Origin: Sabellastarte sp. h YS-2021
Taxonomy: Eukaryota; Annelida; Polychaeta; Sabellida; Sabellidae
Assembly (NCBI GenBank): GCA_964017235.1
Contig: OZ024933.1
Span: 65,082,255-65,146,254, forward strand
Length of the DNA: 64,000 nt
Reading direction: 5' to 3'
Part shown: piece after piece, positions 24,204 through 35,848 of the stretch
Layout: every line of letters begins with the position of its first letter
How positions within the stretch are numbered: the stretch's first letter is position 1
Notes under the pieces: model-generated
Databases searched by the model: none
Seen by the model: only the letters and a program-made list of their open reading frames with translations
What the model was told of the DNA's origin: nothing
Program-made: the position numbers and the translations under genes

Positions 24204-25057
24204 AAACAAGGCCACTGCCGCAGCGGTTATCTCCCGCCTTAGAATCAGTAATAATGGAGAACTAAAGGAGATATAAGGCCTTTGTAGTAAGATAACCCCA
24301 TTTGACATTGAAGAAGGGGTCAAAGGTAAAAGTCAGCAATTGGAAAATAGTTATTTTCACATTTGGAACCCCTAGTAGCAATGATAAGGGAGATATAAGG
24401 CCTTTTTAATAGGATAATCCCATTTAACATGTGATATGACGGCCATATTTGCACAAAAGATATATAGCTAGAAAAGCTAGCCTGATAGTAATTTTGATCT
24501 AGTTCTAAAAGGAAAATGGCCGCCATATCACATGTTTAATGTCAAGCGGGGTTATTCTATTAAAAAGGCCTTATATCTCCCCTAATATTGCTCTTAGAGG
24601 TTCAGAATGTGAAAACAACTTGAATGAAGTGATGGCCTGGGAATCTTTTTCAGGTGTTGAATTTGTCCTTTTACCCCTACTTCAAGGTTAAATGGGGTCG
24701 TCACACTAAAATGTCCTTATTGCACCCTTATTATTAGTGCTATGGCTTCAGAATATAAAGACAGACCATCAAAAGTCCTGGCCTTCAAATGTTTTGCATG
24801 AGAAAAATTTTGGCCTTATTTTGAAAAACAAAATGGCCGCCATAGCCAATTATTTAAAAATCATTAAGATGCTCTAAAACTTGAAATATTGCAGCTAGGT
24901 TCATCAAATATGCACAAAATATATATGGCTAGGAAAGTTTGACCCCTTCTTCAATGTTAAATGGGGTTATCTTACTACAAAGGCCTTATATCTCCTTTAG
25001 TTCTCCATTATTACTGATTCAAAGGCGGGAGATAACCGCAGCGGCAGTGGCCTTGTT
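24204..25057. mobile_element. 854-bp foldback element with ~120-bp inverted arms
   Basis: The left arm 24204-24324 (AAACAAGGCCACTGCCGC to GAAGAAGGGGTCAAA) is inverted at 24938-25057 with only a few mismatches. Inside, GGAGATATAAGGCCTTTTT to CATGTGATATGACGGCC (24390-24450) pairs with ATGGCCGCCATATCACATG to AAAAGGCCTTATATCTCCCC (24520-24585), so a second long hairpin is nested in the first. Both arms carry GGTTATCTCCCGCC close to their ends. The middle is related to the repeat at 11.4-12.3 kb. No obvious target duplication and no coding capacity. Confidence 0.85.
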
Positions 25058-25378
25058 TCTATGTTAAGTGAGTATAGCTGTCAATAATCTCTCCACCTTT
25101 TTCTGAAGGGACTAGTTTCGGTGTTAAATTCTCGTTATATAACAGCAAAAGACTCACCAGTTTCTATGTTAAGTGAGTATAGCTGTCAATAATCTCTCCA
25201 CCTTTTTCTGAAGGGACTAGTTTTGGCGTTAAATTCTCATCAGATACCAGTAAAGACTCACCAGTTCCTATGTTAAGTGAGTATAACAGAAAAATTTACT
25301 GTCAATAATCTCTCCACCTTTTTCTGAAGGGACTAGTTTCGGTGTTAAATTCTCGTTATATAACAGCAAAAGACTCAC
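25058..25378 (-). repeat. Three ~104-118-bp tandem copies of an exon end and its splice donor (pseudo-exons)
   Basis: On the minus strand each unit has CCCTTCAGAAAAAGGTGGAG, AGATTATTGACAGCTATACT, CACTTAACATAGAAACTG and the donor GTGAGT. This is about 80% like the last half of the candidate exon at 25379-25495 plus its donor. In the exon frame each copy reads LQKKVERLLTAILT and then a stop, where the exon reads LQKEVERLLAAAVT. The copies could not add in-frame coding sequence if spliced in. Confidence 0.6.
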
Positions 25379-25495
25379 CAGTTTCTCTGTAGTGACTGCA
25401 GCTGCTAGTAATCTCTCCACTTCTTTCTGAAGGGCCTGGTTGCTGTCCTCTAGATTTTTGATCTTCTGCACTTCCTGCTCAGTGTTTTGATTTAA
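25379..25495 (-). CDS. Candidate internal exon, coiled-coil segment of an unidentified host gene
   Basis: The 117-bp segment is bounded on the minus strand by an acceptor-like TGTATTTTCAG and a strong donor-like GTGAGTCTT, and is open in phase 0 at both ends (39 codons). The product is rich in Glu, Gln, Lys and Leu with heptad-like spacing (QEVQKIKNLEDSNQALQKEV), as in a coiled coil. I do not recognise the protein. Phase 0 at its start fits the phase-0 end of the candidate exon at 29824-29947, so both could belong to one minus-strand gene with a membrane segment followed by a coiled coil; that link is inference. Transcript data would be needed to show it is real. Confidence 0.4.
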
Positions 25496-28140
25496 CTGAA
25501 AATACATACACTTGTTCTGCTTATAATTGATCATTCTGCTTGATTTCTTCTCACTAGATAAAAAGGGATTTCATTCATCTCTAGACAAGGGGATCCATTC
25601 TTAGATTGTGTTGAACAAAGTACATGGAACAAGACAAGGGGATCACGACTGTATTTTTCAAAAGTTGTGACACAACAATGAAAACACTAATCAACCTTTT
25701 ATTGCATAGATAAATATGACAGAATCTATCAATTGATAGATAAAACTGGGATGTAACAAGAGTCACAGTAAAGTTAACTACAAACTGGCCATATTAGGGT
25801 TTGCCTACTGAATCTTTTTTCCTCAATTGTGATGGCAGCCAATTGGTTGAGTTCAGAAACAAATCCACATCTGCAACAATCACTGGGGTGATGGAACAGA
25901 ACAGTCAGGCAAGAGTTTCTTAACACACAGATAACATTTACACTTCTACCCACTCTAGTTTTACAGGCCAAACGATATATATGAACAATGACTTGTAGTA
26001 TCTTCCATTCGCTTTTAAAGTCTTAAATTGTAGCACCGTGTTAACTAGAATTCCACATTATATTAAATTAAATTACACCGGAGAGATTTTCTTTTGTTAA
26101 ATTTGTCCAATATTTTTCACTAATTAATGGGCAGTTCTGCTTTGACTTCTATAGCACTTGATCTTGTCTTTACTAAGGGGCAACAGTACAAAAATAGTTA
26201 AGAATAAGATCTGTAATCTATCTTGAATTCACTTAATGAACAACATGTTAATAGATTATCAATAAGTGTGATATCCCTGTAAATACAATTGATTTCTCAT
26301 ATATTAAGTTAACTTTGACATTCAGCTCTGTTCAAAGTAAAACCTCAGGTCTAATTGATCAATTCATGTATCCATAATGCACTCCTGTAATTCTATTTCT
26401 ATTAATTTGTCAATAAAGAGTCATTGATAGAACTGTTGGCACTGATTGTAGGAGTCACAATATTCCTTGACTTGTGATGTTAGAATGTTGCCAGTCATTA
26501 AACATTCACTGGAGAATATTTCTGACTTTATGGGGCTGTTCCATTTCTGTGATAAACTGTAAACCCTGCTCATGATTGTCAATTGTTAGGAATCCGGAAC
26601 TGAATCTTTTACATCTTAAAGATGTTAAAGGCATCATAAACCTATCATGTACTTCCCAATGGGTTTATAATAACAGCACTCTGAAGTCCATGGGGAGCAG
26701 TTTACAAAAAATTTTAAACTGTTCGAAATTATCGCAAACTTCTCCTGATCCTTATATAGATTTATAACATCTTAAACCATCTTAAACTTATCGTTAACCT
26801 ATCTTTTCAATCATATAACTATCTTAACAGTCACACAGTAATCTTTACCATTTTACAGCGATCGTAAATCTATCACTTTCATCTTAAGTTGACCTTTATC
26901 AGTCATAAACCAATCGGATGGATCGGGAAACTATCACAAACCTGTCGTAAGATTTTTTGAGGCAATGGCAAAATCAATTGGAAAGCTATCAGGAAAGTCT
27001 CTTATGCATTGGGAACGCATCTTAAACCAATCACAAACTATATCCCTGGATTGTGCATTTTTTTATTACTTCAATTCGTAAACCTACTGCAAACCACATT
27101 CGCAGCAATGGAACAGTCCCCAAAAAGTGTGTGCATTTAATCCAATATTTGTTTCATGCAAATTATGTGACTTGTACAAACTTCTAAAACTCAATGTAAT
27201 TTGGTGAACTTTTGGTGAATTTTCAGGCTAACTATTTGAGTTCTTAAATCTTATGATATAGAGGTTACTTTCCATCAAGTGTTGAGAAATCCAATTGGTA
27301 CCGTGGAGCTTTTTTTTTAGTTCCTTTTTAGCTTATTTATGTTCGAGAAGTACAGTTGAATTGAGTAGGGCTGGTGTGAGAGCTAAACGAAAATTATCAT
27401 CCTAAATTTTGCCATCTCATTTTATACACTGAACTTTTAAAACTAACTCTCGTTTAATGATTCTCTATGGGTACAGTAACATATTAGGAGTGGATTTAGA
27501 TCCCAGGTATAAGTACTACATCAGTTGAAAGTAAACTAGATAATTGCATATACTCTGCAAAACCACAGTATCCTTAGCAGAAGAGGTTAAAAATTAAACT
27601 GAAGTAAAAACTGACCATGATTTTCACATAAAGTTTTTTTTTAACATTCCATTAACCCCTAGGAAAAATAAAAAGTGTGACTGGACTTTCAGGAAAAAAA
27701 TCCTGTTTCAACTCAAATTATGGGGCAAATGTCAAATGATAGTGAATGATTTCATAACAGATGTTGTCATATTCCAAACCAGTAGACAATTGTTTTAGGT
27801 ACAAACAGAGTGTTTGATCTTGAAAGATAGACCAAAGGTCGAATCTGACCCTGGGAAAAGAATCACAATACATGATTTCCTATAAGCTAAGGTTTCTTTT
27901 TCAATTAAAAACATTATTTGACTTAGAAATCATTCAAAATCTTACCACGTGAAAAGAACTGCAGTCTCATGAAATCTACCTACTTGTTTCAGAGTTATTC
28001 AAAATGAAAATGAGGAAGCCCATGGGGCCGGCAGACAAACATAAATTGAAATCCTCTCACAATCAAAAGATACAGCTCTAATCTTAAACTCAGAATCATC
28101 AAAATCATTCTTTCATGCCAATACCAATCTCCTGTGTATA
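25496..28140. other. No gene supported; possible intron
   Basis: Lies between the two candidate exons. A weak exon-like piece on the minus strand near 25.8-25.9 kb (after TGATTGTTGCAG) has the wrong phase to join the neighbours and was not called. A short fragment near 27830-27900 resembles the repeat at 16.9 kb. Confidence 0.4.
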
Positions 28141-28143
28141 TAG

Positions 28144-29171
28144 GCAAAGGCGAATTCAGGATGTTTGCCCACAGGACCATTGTCCACACAGACCTATGCC
28201 CACAGGACCTTTGCCCACAGCAAATTTTACAGGGTAGGAAATTTGCCCACAATACTAATTATAATTTTTATGAATGTATAAACTTTGTGTGGTAGAAAGA
28301 AAGTTATTTTTAGTGCAATGACTCTCCAAAAACTGCTTTAGAAGTTTTCAGTTTTAAGAGACCAAGTATAAAATGCACTTTACAAAAGGTATCCCTTCAG
28401 CCTTTGAGGTTTTATTTGTAACATTTAAACAATGTTTAGATAACTTCTTTAGATATATAGATTTAAAACAGCAGTAATTGCTTTTTTCACGAAAAGGTTC
28501 CTTTTTCATTGTTGCAATTAGTATTGCCTTAGATATCTACTCAGGTCGCATAGTTGTAAAATAGATCAAACATTCAAAAGATTTCACTAAAGGCTTCGTT
28601 TCATTTTTTTATATTACAATTTGTATTGCTTTAGATATCTACTCATGACACATAGTTGTAAAAGAGATCAAACATACAACAGAGTTCAACAAAGGCTTCC
28701 ATCTTGTTTTAGCAGTCTTCTAATTACAATCAAAGCACCCCCTTAAAACCAGCTCAGGATATATTGCTTTCTTTGTAAAAATCATTAATTGCACTTTGCA
28801 ATAATTTACAGGCAAAGTAGGTGCTTAAGAAGTATTGTTTAAAATTACTGATTGTGCTTCAACTAAAAACTTAACTGAAACACTGATAAAATTCAGTGAA
28901 CTAAATTGTTTAAGAGTTTTTCTTTAAAGTTTTATGATTGTGCATCAGAGTTATTGCTTAAAAGTTACAGATTGTTTTGATTGGTCATTATACTAACCAA
29001 AAGTTGATGTAAATGCTGTAGATAAATGTAATGTAATAACAAACCCAAGAAATACTACAGACCTTATTTTATTAGTATTGTGGGCAGACGTCCTACCCCG
29101 TAAAATTTGCTGTGGGCAAAGGTCCTGTTGGCATAGGTCTCTGTGGGCAAACGCCCGTACACTGGCAAAGG
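28144..29171. mobile_element. ~1.0-kb element with ~110-bp inverted ends built of TTTGCCCACAG repeats
   Basis: Left arm about 28150-28262 and right arm about 29060-29165 are inverted: both read GTTTGCCCACAG, GACCTATGCC, ACAGGACCTTTGCCCACAGC, AAATTTTAC and TGCCCACAATACTAAT. Within each arm the motif TTTGCCCACAG recurs three or more times. The AT-rich middle has no coding capacity. No target duplication could be set with confidence. Confidence 0.75.
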
Positions 29172-29823
29172 CAGCTTATAAACAAGTTTAACTTTCACTC
29201 AGGCTAACAAAAATATTTTGCAGGAACTTAAGGAAGGTTTCCAACTATTTTAAATACAAAATTTTAATGTACTCTGTGCTTCTATTGGAAGCAAAAACGG
29301 TGTGCCCATTGATGACACATTAGAAAGCAAATTTAAGTAATAATATATCAGTATTCCACAGATTATTATGGTAGGGAATCAGAAATTTACCACTTGGTTC
29401 AAGCTTTGTATGCAAATATTTCTGGGGACTCCTCAATATATCTGACCATAATCACCAACAATACTATAGCCATGGAGTTTGGTTGGGAAAAATTCAGTCC
29501 CAGTGAATTTTTTCATTTGTGTATTCATCTCTCAAGTGGAGGTAGATCATCATTGTAAATAAAGTTAAGTAAATATTGTAAAATTTGAAAATATTTTAAG
29601 TATTCTTCCACCTAACATTTTCAGTGTACTTACTACAGTATTATTTCTTATATCACAATCTTTAATGCTGATTTAATAAAGACTACACCAGTTTATTATC
29701 ATAAAAACATTGACCTCAGAAAGGACAGCATATGACTTCACAATTAAAACTACTTACAGTCACTAACTAGCACCTATTACGCCACCACCACATAATTTGG
29801 AATTACCAATTATAAGTACTTAC

Positions 29824-29947
29824 AGAGAACAGTGTGGCCACATATTTCAGCAAATTGAAGACAAAAGCGCCACCTACCCACAGCCAGAATGTCTGCAGCT
29901 TACTATCCATGGCGACAGAGGTCATTGGGTACAAATTAAACCATGTA
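29824..29947 (-). CDS. Candidate internal exon encoding a membrane segment
   Basis: On the minus strand the segment is open for 41 codons and ends at a consensus donor (GTAAGTACTT). A possible acceptor is ACCTGAG at 29948, with a weak pyrimidine tract. The peptide begins TWFNLYPMTSVAMDSKL, and the next part is a likely transmembrane helix (FWLWVGGAFVFNLLKYVATL). The spacing of WF-L, KL-W and NLL-K loosely recalls the glucose-6-phosphatase catalytic subunit family around its second helix, but the expected following RPYWW segment was not found, so no function is assigned. Confidence 0.35.
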
Positions 29948-31026
29948 CTCAGGTAAACCAGTAAGAACAATCAATCGGAAAGATATTGTAGTGTTTCAGG
30001 AGAAATATTCCATTTTTTCATATTGTGTCTGTAGTGAAATTTATCAACTACTTGAAAAGGTGATTGGGCTGAAACCAAATCAGACAATAATACATGTAAC
30101 AAGGTTATAAGGTGTACTTCATCAAATGTACATTATTCAGAACAATCCCTGCCAAAGACAAGGTTGGATAATTCCTGGTAATTTGTTCCTGCTATCTTTT
30201 GGAGTTTTTGTCTATAGTTAAAACTTAAAAGCATTACCTCTAAAGATTTAGAAGTCTATTGAGTATAAAATAAAAACCAGTAATCCATGTGTTTGAACAA
30301 ACTGTTCAAAATAATTCATGATGCAGTGTTCCAGGAACTTTTATCCCGCTGTACTTTCCATATTCACAAATTGCAACTGTAAGCATCAGGGCATTGTATG
30401 TACTCCACATTTTGAATATGGAAGGATCATTGAAGCTTACCCATTAGATACACTGCTCACAGAAAGTTAATTCCTGTCTAAATATTATTATTACTTAAAG
30501 GATGCAGATAGAAAATCTTCCTTCTTGACACTGTGACAATTGTGGTGTTATCTTGGGAACATAATAAATTTGGACAGAATCACAAACACTATCCAAAATA
30601 ATAAGCAAGGAATTTCTTGCCACAGCTATTCTATCTTGCTATTATACAGTCAGTCGAATAATTTATGTACAATATGGTCACATAGAATTTTGTTATGTAG
30701 AAGTAAATATCAGATAATCAGGGGCACATTTCCATGGAATTCCACCCTGCTATCTGCAATTCCTGGTTAAAGTAAATATGAAGTATTTATAAAGCGCCAA
30801 ATGGGTGTAGACATCCTCTAAGGGGTTGGTGTCCAAGAAGTGATTAAATCCAATTTCCAGAAAGAAGTCTCTGTCCATTTCAGCATCTTTTATGATTAAG
30901 TAGGAGTATTTTTTTCCTGGTGTTTGTAGATTTGACTTTATTACATATGTATCTTGTACTATAAAATTATATTGCACATGTGCAAAAAAAATGTCACTTG
31001 CTGCATTTCATCCCTTTCTGGTTGTG
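29948..31026. other. No gene supported
   Basis: A 75-codon open frame (30750-30977, minus) has charged, non-repetitive content, but no convincing splice sites or family features were seen. Confidence 0.4.
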
Positions 31027-31028
31027 TA

Positions 31029-31253
31029 GAGTAAGAAATCTAAAATTCGCCACATATCTGAAATTCGCCACATGTGAAAATACTAATAAAATAAATGAAT
31101 TGTGGTGAGATTTGTTGACTGTATAGTAAATTAAGGCTTTTTGAACTGAAAAATACCAATTGTGAGACAAAAACATCATTTTCTTCATAAAATTAACCAA
31201 GGTTTTAGAGGTGGCGAATTTTAGATTCCTGGCGAATTTTAGATTTCTTACTC
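31029..31253 (+). mobile_element. 225-bp MITE with GAGTAAGAAATCT ends and TA target site, copy 1
   Basis: Inverted ends GAGTAAGAAATCTAAAATTC / GAATTTTAGATTTCTTACTC, each followed inward by a second AAATTCGCCA block, and flanked by TA on both sides (31027-31028, 31254-31255). The same element lies in opposite orientation at 63018-63242. TA duplication points to a Tc1/mariner-type source; the transposase is not here. Confidence 0.88.
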
Positions 31254-31255
31254 TA

Positions 31256-32399
31256 ATTGAAAAAGGCAGAGCTTTATGATGCCTTATTAATGCATAAAAC
31301 CCAATCTCACCACATAACTTTGCTAATGCCAAAACTTCCTCGTGACAATGTACCAATTTTCTCTCATTGTAGGAATTCCAATATTATTATTCCCTTTTGC
31401 TTACTTCTTTCACTAGACAAAGAAACTGATGAAAACTTAACATACTGTGTATCAAACAAGGGCACATATTGCCTGAATGCCACATGTAAAAAGCAAAAGT
31501 TTATTACAGTGTCCTGGAACTCTGACACTCTGTAGAAATCATATTTAAGTAGAAGTCCATGGCAGGTCTTTAGAGCATATTTTTCACTGCAATTTATACC
31601 TTGTTATCTAGAAATCATTCTCAAGTAGAAGTATTAATCTGTTTATCTATTCCCTAGGTACTTGACCCCATAAAACTCAACTATATTTGACCCAGATTAG
31701 ATAGCATTATTATATCTTCCAAATTACCATTATTATTTCTGCCAAGGAGGTATTGTTTTCACAATCAATTGACTGTTTATCCGTCTGTTTCTTTGTTTGT
31801 TTCTTAACAGAATTACACCAAAAACTACTGGTGGGATCTTCCTGAAAAAAAATCAGATGAGCCTAGTCCAACTTAGATCCCATTAACTTTTGACAGATAT
31901 CTGGATCATTGCCTGGATATAAAAATTCTATAATTAGGATTTTCCCATTTATTTATAATAACATACCTTGGTGGTGGTATGCACTCTCTGAATGCTCTTG
32001 TTCAATTTAAGATATAGGCACATGACACCTTATGAATATTACACCACAATAACTCCACTACTGACTGTATTATTGATACCAACTTCTTATACCATAAACA
32101 TACACATATAAGTATGTAAGAAGTGGCTTTAGAAACATTGTTTGTAATTCTAAGTAAATATCAAGCCAGTTAACCCCAGTGATGCATTAATATTGTAAAT
32201 AACTGTAATCCAAACACCCAATGCTGTAAGACCTAATTCCGCATTCTGTAAGCTTTGCAATTCTGGCTTTCTTGTGCTGTCATATAACCAGTTTTTCATA
32301 TCACCAGTTTTCATTATCCATAGTACTTTTAACCCTTTGAAAGACATTCCAGATTTTGCTGAATATCTTACTGAAATCCATATTCAGAAGACTGAAGCA
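31256..32399. other. No feature recognised
   Basis: AT-rich; open frames are short and lack family features. Confidence 0.45.
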
Positions 32400-33566
32400 G
32401 TCACTTAATTTTTTTATTTAAACATATTTATTTGCAATTGGACAACAATCGTAAAAGTACAATTATATCAAGTCCTTTTGCTGAATGATATATTTACAAA
32501 TGGAACGTGATAATGGTTGGAATGAATGAGCACAGAAATGATTGGGTGGTGGTACTAGTCTATGAGAAACGTTTTGTATCTTTAAGAAATAACTGGACTG
32601 CATCTATTATGATAAAGTTTTGATTTTTGGTTAACTCTTCACTGCCAAATAGTAATAAATCGGTAGTTACCTCAGCAGTTGTTACTGCCTGGACAGAATG
32701 TAATAAATTGTTGCGCATATCGTCATACAATGGACAAGAGAATAAAAAGTGTTGTACATCTTCAGTTGGGTATCCACAACTACATGACTCATCATCAATA
32801 ACATGGAGATTATTTTTGAGATGCACTTTTAGTTTGCTACATCTCATTCTGAGACAAGAATGAACTCCATTTTCATATCGACTTCCACGACCATACAATT
32901 CTTGCCGAAGTTTATGGGATGAATTGATGGGGGAATATAATTTTTGCAGTTCTTTTTTAAATGAGCTTATTGTATTAAGAGACTTCAGACTAGATGGAAG
33001 AGCATTCCATAACTTTGTTCCAATTGCAGGAAACAAATGATCAAAAAGCTTTAAGCGTGTTCTTCTAATAGGAATATCACCAATGCTAATCCTGGAATTG
33101 ATATTCTGCCTTAGTTTATCTACTTGTGGAGGAAGTTCTCTCACAGTTGAAGGAACAATATTTGATAAATAAGCAGGACACAAGTTGTTTGCAATACCAA
33201 ACATCATTTTTAAAACATGCATTTCTCTTCTTTTATTTAATGGGAGCCATCCAGTTTCCTTATACAATTCAGTGACACTTGATCTAGCAGGTGCACCAGT
33301 TACAATCCTCATGGCCTCATTTATAATATAATCTAATTTAGATAAAAGGTGTTGAGGTGCCCCTGACCAAATGATGTCTGCATATTCTAAAATTGGTCTG
33401 ATGTACAAAGTAAAAATTGTTTCTAATGCTTTCCTATTTAGTTTGAACTTCAAAGATTTTAAAATTCCCAGACGAATTGAACATTTGTCAACTAAGTTTT
33501 TTATATGAAAGTCCCACTTGAAATTATTTGAAATCCATAGGCCAATATGTTTATGTCACTTAATTT
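32400..33566 (-). mobile_element. 5'-truncated LINE (non-LTR retrotransposon) with 12-bp target duplication
   Basis: GTCACTTAATTT occurs immediately on both sides (32400-32411 and 33555-33566) as a perfect target-site duplication. Between them lies, on the minus strand, the C-terminal part of a LINE pol, a ~150-bp 3' UTR and a short A-rich tail. Truncation at the 5' end is the normal outcome of target-primed reverse transcription. The long intact reading frame and perfect duplication suggest a fairly recent insertion. Confidence 0.92.
32560..33552 (-). pseudogene. LINE reverse transcriptase, C-terminal fragment
   Basis: An uninterrupted frame of about 330 codons has no start of its own; it enters from the truncated end with HIGLWISNNFKWDFHIKNLV and continues past the Met at 33453. 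It covers the region after the RT palm (LYIRPILEYADIIWSG, ELYKETGWLPLNKRRE, LWNALPSSLKSL) typical of Jockey/CR1-like LINEs. A C-terminal Cys-His cluster follows (CSCGYPTEDVQHFLFSC), probably zinc-binding. The catalytic FADD-type palm motif and the endonuclease are lost. The product would be inactive. Exact clade cannot be settled by eye. Confidence 0.88.
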
Positions 33567-35128
33567 GGGGGCTGATGGATGGATATGACAAGCTTTTATC
33601 TACTGAATTATTAAACTGCAAATTTCTCAGTTATCCACATTGTCCCATGAGATATTGTGATTTATGCAAGCTTTAACTTTACACATTATTCTTCATTATA
33701 CAATACATAAACTTGTTAACTATTTCTAGACACTCTCAACCAGATATGGGGAAAACATTTTCAAAGAGTTATGTTTGACAGAGTAGTCAATGGGCTTAGT
33801 CTCCAAGCAGTTTTTAGATTCCATTGGCTCAAAAAGTTCCTTTCAAATATTTCATTCTGTGATGGCTTATATAATTCTGTACAGAAGTAAAACATAAAAT
33901 TCGCCATGGTATGTAAGAAAATGCTGCACAGTGATAATTACTAATTTTACAACATTTTAGTTTAAATACATGGGCAACTGTGTCAAATATAAGAGTTCTG
34001 CATCAGCGTTAGCCCCACACATTTCATAGAATATAGAACTTTCAGAAATTTTTTAGCTTGCTAATGTTTTTATTATTTTCAGACCACAGCTTGGAATTCC
34101 AAGATTTTGTTATGTACATTGACATGTAGCTTATTGGTCTGTTGAGAGTGGGGGGCTTTTATGTCTGTCTCATAAAAACTGCCAATAACAGCCTCATCAT
34201 AACAAGGTGTGTGAAATCTTCTATCCATTTGAGTTGCTGAGAACCTCCATTCTTTTTATACCCTGTAAAGTGACCCTATTATCATTCACTATCACACTAC
34301 TGGTTACAGTGTCCGTTTCTGAGGGTTTATTCGCTAATCCCATTTGAAGCTCCATTAAGCTTGTGTTCTGTTATGACTTTCACCCACACCTTATGTACAG
34401 TAAATGCATGTTTCCATGGATGCAACATGTACTCTCAGATCAGCAATTTTCAAAACTGCTATTTTCTCATCATTTTAAAATGTGACGAATTGTATCTATT
34501 ATTTCCATGGATAAGACTTATGATGATGATTTTTCTTTATCTTTCTTAAAGTGTTCAATAAAATATTACAGGTCAATTATCTGTATGTGATTGATGATTT
34601 GTGACAGCAATATTTACTCAATTTATAAAATGTTACATAATATGTCTCTAAATGTAATCAATGATGCATGATTGCATGGTAGTTTTTACCCTTCCTGAAG
34701 TTTAAAAACACACACTTAAACATACAATTTTTGCAGTTTTTTGTCCATATTTTGTTGATATATAATAATTTTGTATCCAAGCAGTTTTAGCTTTCATTTG
34801 CTCAAAAAGTTTCTTTCAAATATTTCATTCTGTGATTGGGAAGCGTTGTTATGATATTTTGCTATTTCAATATCATTGAAAGTGACCTCTTCACTATAAT
34901 TTCCAAGACAGTAAGTAAGTTACTGACACAATTCCGCTAGTCATTACCTGAATTTCTGCTTTGCAATAAAACACTTATTTTGAAGTATAATTTTATGTTT
35001 CAAGGTTTTAGTACTGTAATTTGATAAAAGTTATGACATCTTTACAAATATATTACACAACATAAACATAACATTTTGGGCAATTCAGCATGAGTTTAAT
35101 TGTAATTGATGCATTTTATGGCAATACA
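33567..35128. other. No feature recognised
   Basis: AT-rich unique sequence between the LINE and DIRS copy B. Confidence 0.5.
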
Positions 35129-35346
35129 TTGCAAATTTTAATTAGTAAATTAAATTTTTATTAGTTAATACCTTACCTACCAGACGATAGCTATAGCCCG
35201 GCGCCAGCCGGTCCCGCCAAACGAAAGAAAAGACGTCCTGGGTTTCACCCCCGGCAGGACCGGTACACTACATTCCACTCGCCAGGTGGCCTAGTTCCTG
35301 CTTCACTCGCCAGAGGGACGTGACGTCATAGCATCTTTTTCGTCCC
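35129..35346. repeat. Copy B left inverted terminal repeat (3' end in sense)
   Basis: TTGCAAATTTTAATTAG at the tip, then TACCAGACGATAGC and onward as the reverse complement of 41047-41225. Contains an intact CRE-type palindrome TGACGTCA near 35320. Confidence 0.88.
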
Positions 35347-35397
35347 TAAGGTTGAATTGTAAGGCTGAAAGCGGGGAAGGCTGGGTGGGAATTTCCC

Positions 35398-35492
35398 GTC
35401 TGGTAGGTAAGGTATTAACTAATAAAAATTTAATTTACTAATTAAAATTTGCAATTTCATTGCGTTAATACATCTTACCTACCAGACGATAA
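35398..35492. repeat. Copy B internal complementary region
   Basis: CGTCTGGTAGGTAAGGTATT to AAAATTTGCAA is the reverse complement of the left tip; TTTCATTGCGTTAATACATC to CAGACGAT is the reverse complement of the right tip. In B even the private substitutions of each tip (AATGAAA at the right end) are mirrored, so the region and the termini have been kept matched. Confidence 0.9.
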
Positions 35493-35622
35493 CTAGAATA
35501 ACTACCCAGTGGAAGGAGGGCAGCCTTCTGAGGATTGGAGAGAACTCTTATATTATGCCTAGGTGTGAGGTTCTAGCCCTTTGAGGAGACATGTTAGTCT
35601 CGAGGGTAACTAGACCCACCTG

Positions 35623-35642
35623 CCCCCCCCCCCCCCCCTTTT
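35623..35642 (-). repeat. Homopolymer tract C16T4 (A4G16 on the sense strand)
   Basis: Lies between the recombinase stop and the internal complementary region, followed on the plus strand by CTGCTCTGAGGGGAGGAAGA. Its counterpart is at the same place in copies A and C. Confidence 0.8.
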
Positions 35643-35848
35643 GACTGCTCTGAGGGGAGGAAGAGAGTAAGAGTTCAAGGCAATGATTCCCACGGTTAAC
35701 CTGGAAGAGTGGGGAAAGTCCTATACCCAGAGGATTATTCTGAAGTAAACGACTTTGAGAAGCCAAGGCCTAGGCTAAAGGTGAGCCTACACCTAAAACT
35801 AACTAGTATGTACACTATATATAATTATATACAAAGAAGCTTAGGGGA

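Noticed and set aside
25783..25900. Additional exon after TGATTGTTGCAG on the minus strand
   Set aside because: Phase does not fit either neighbour, the donor is weak and the peptide has no recognisable character.
29824..29947. Naming the candidate exon as glucose-6-phosphatase
   Set aside because: Only a loose spacing of hydrophobic and aromatic residues matches; the expected RPYWW continuation was not found.
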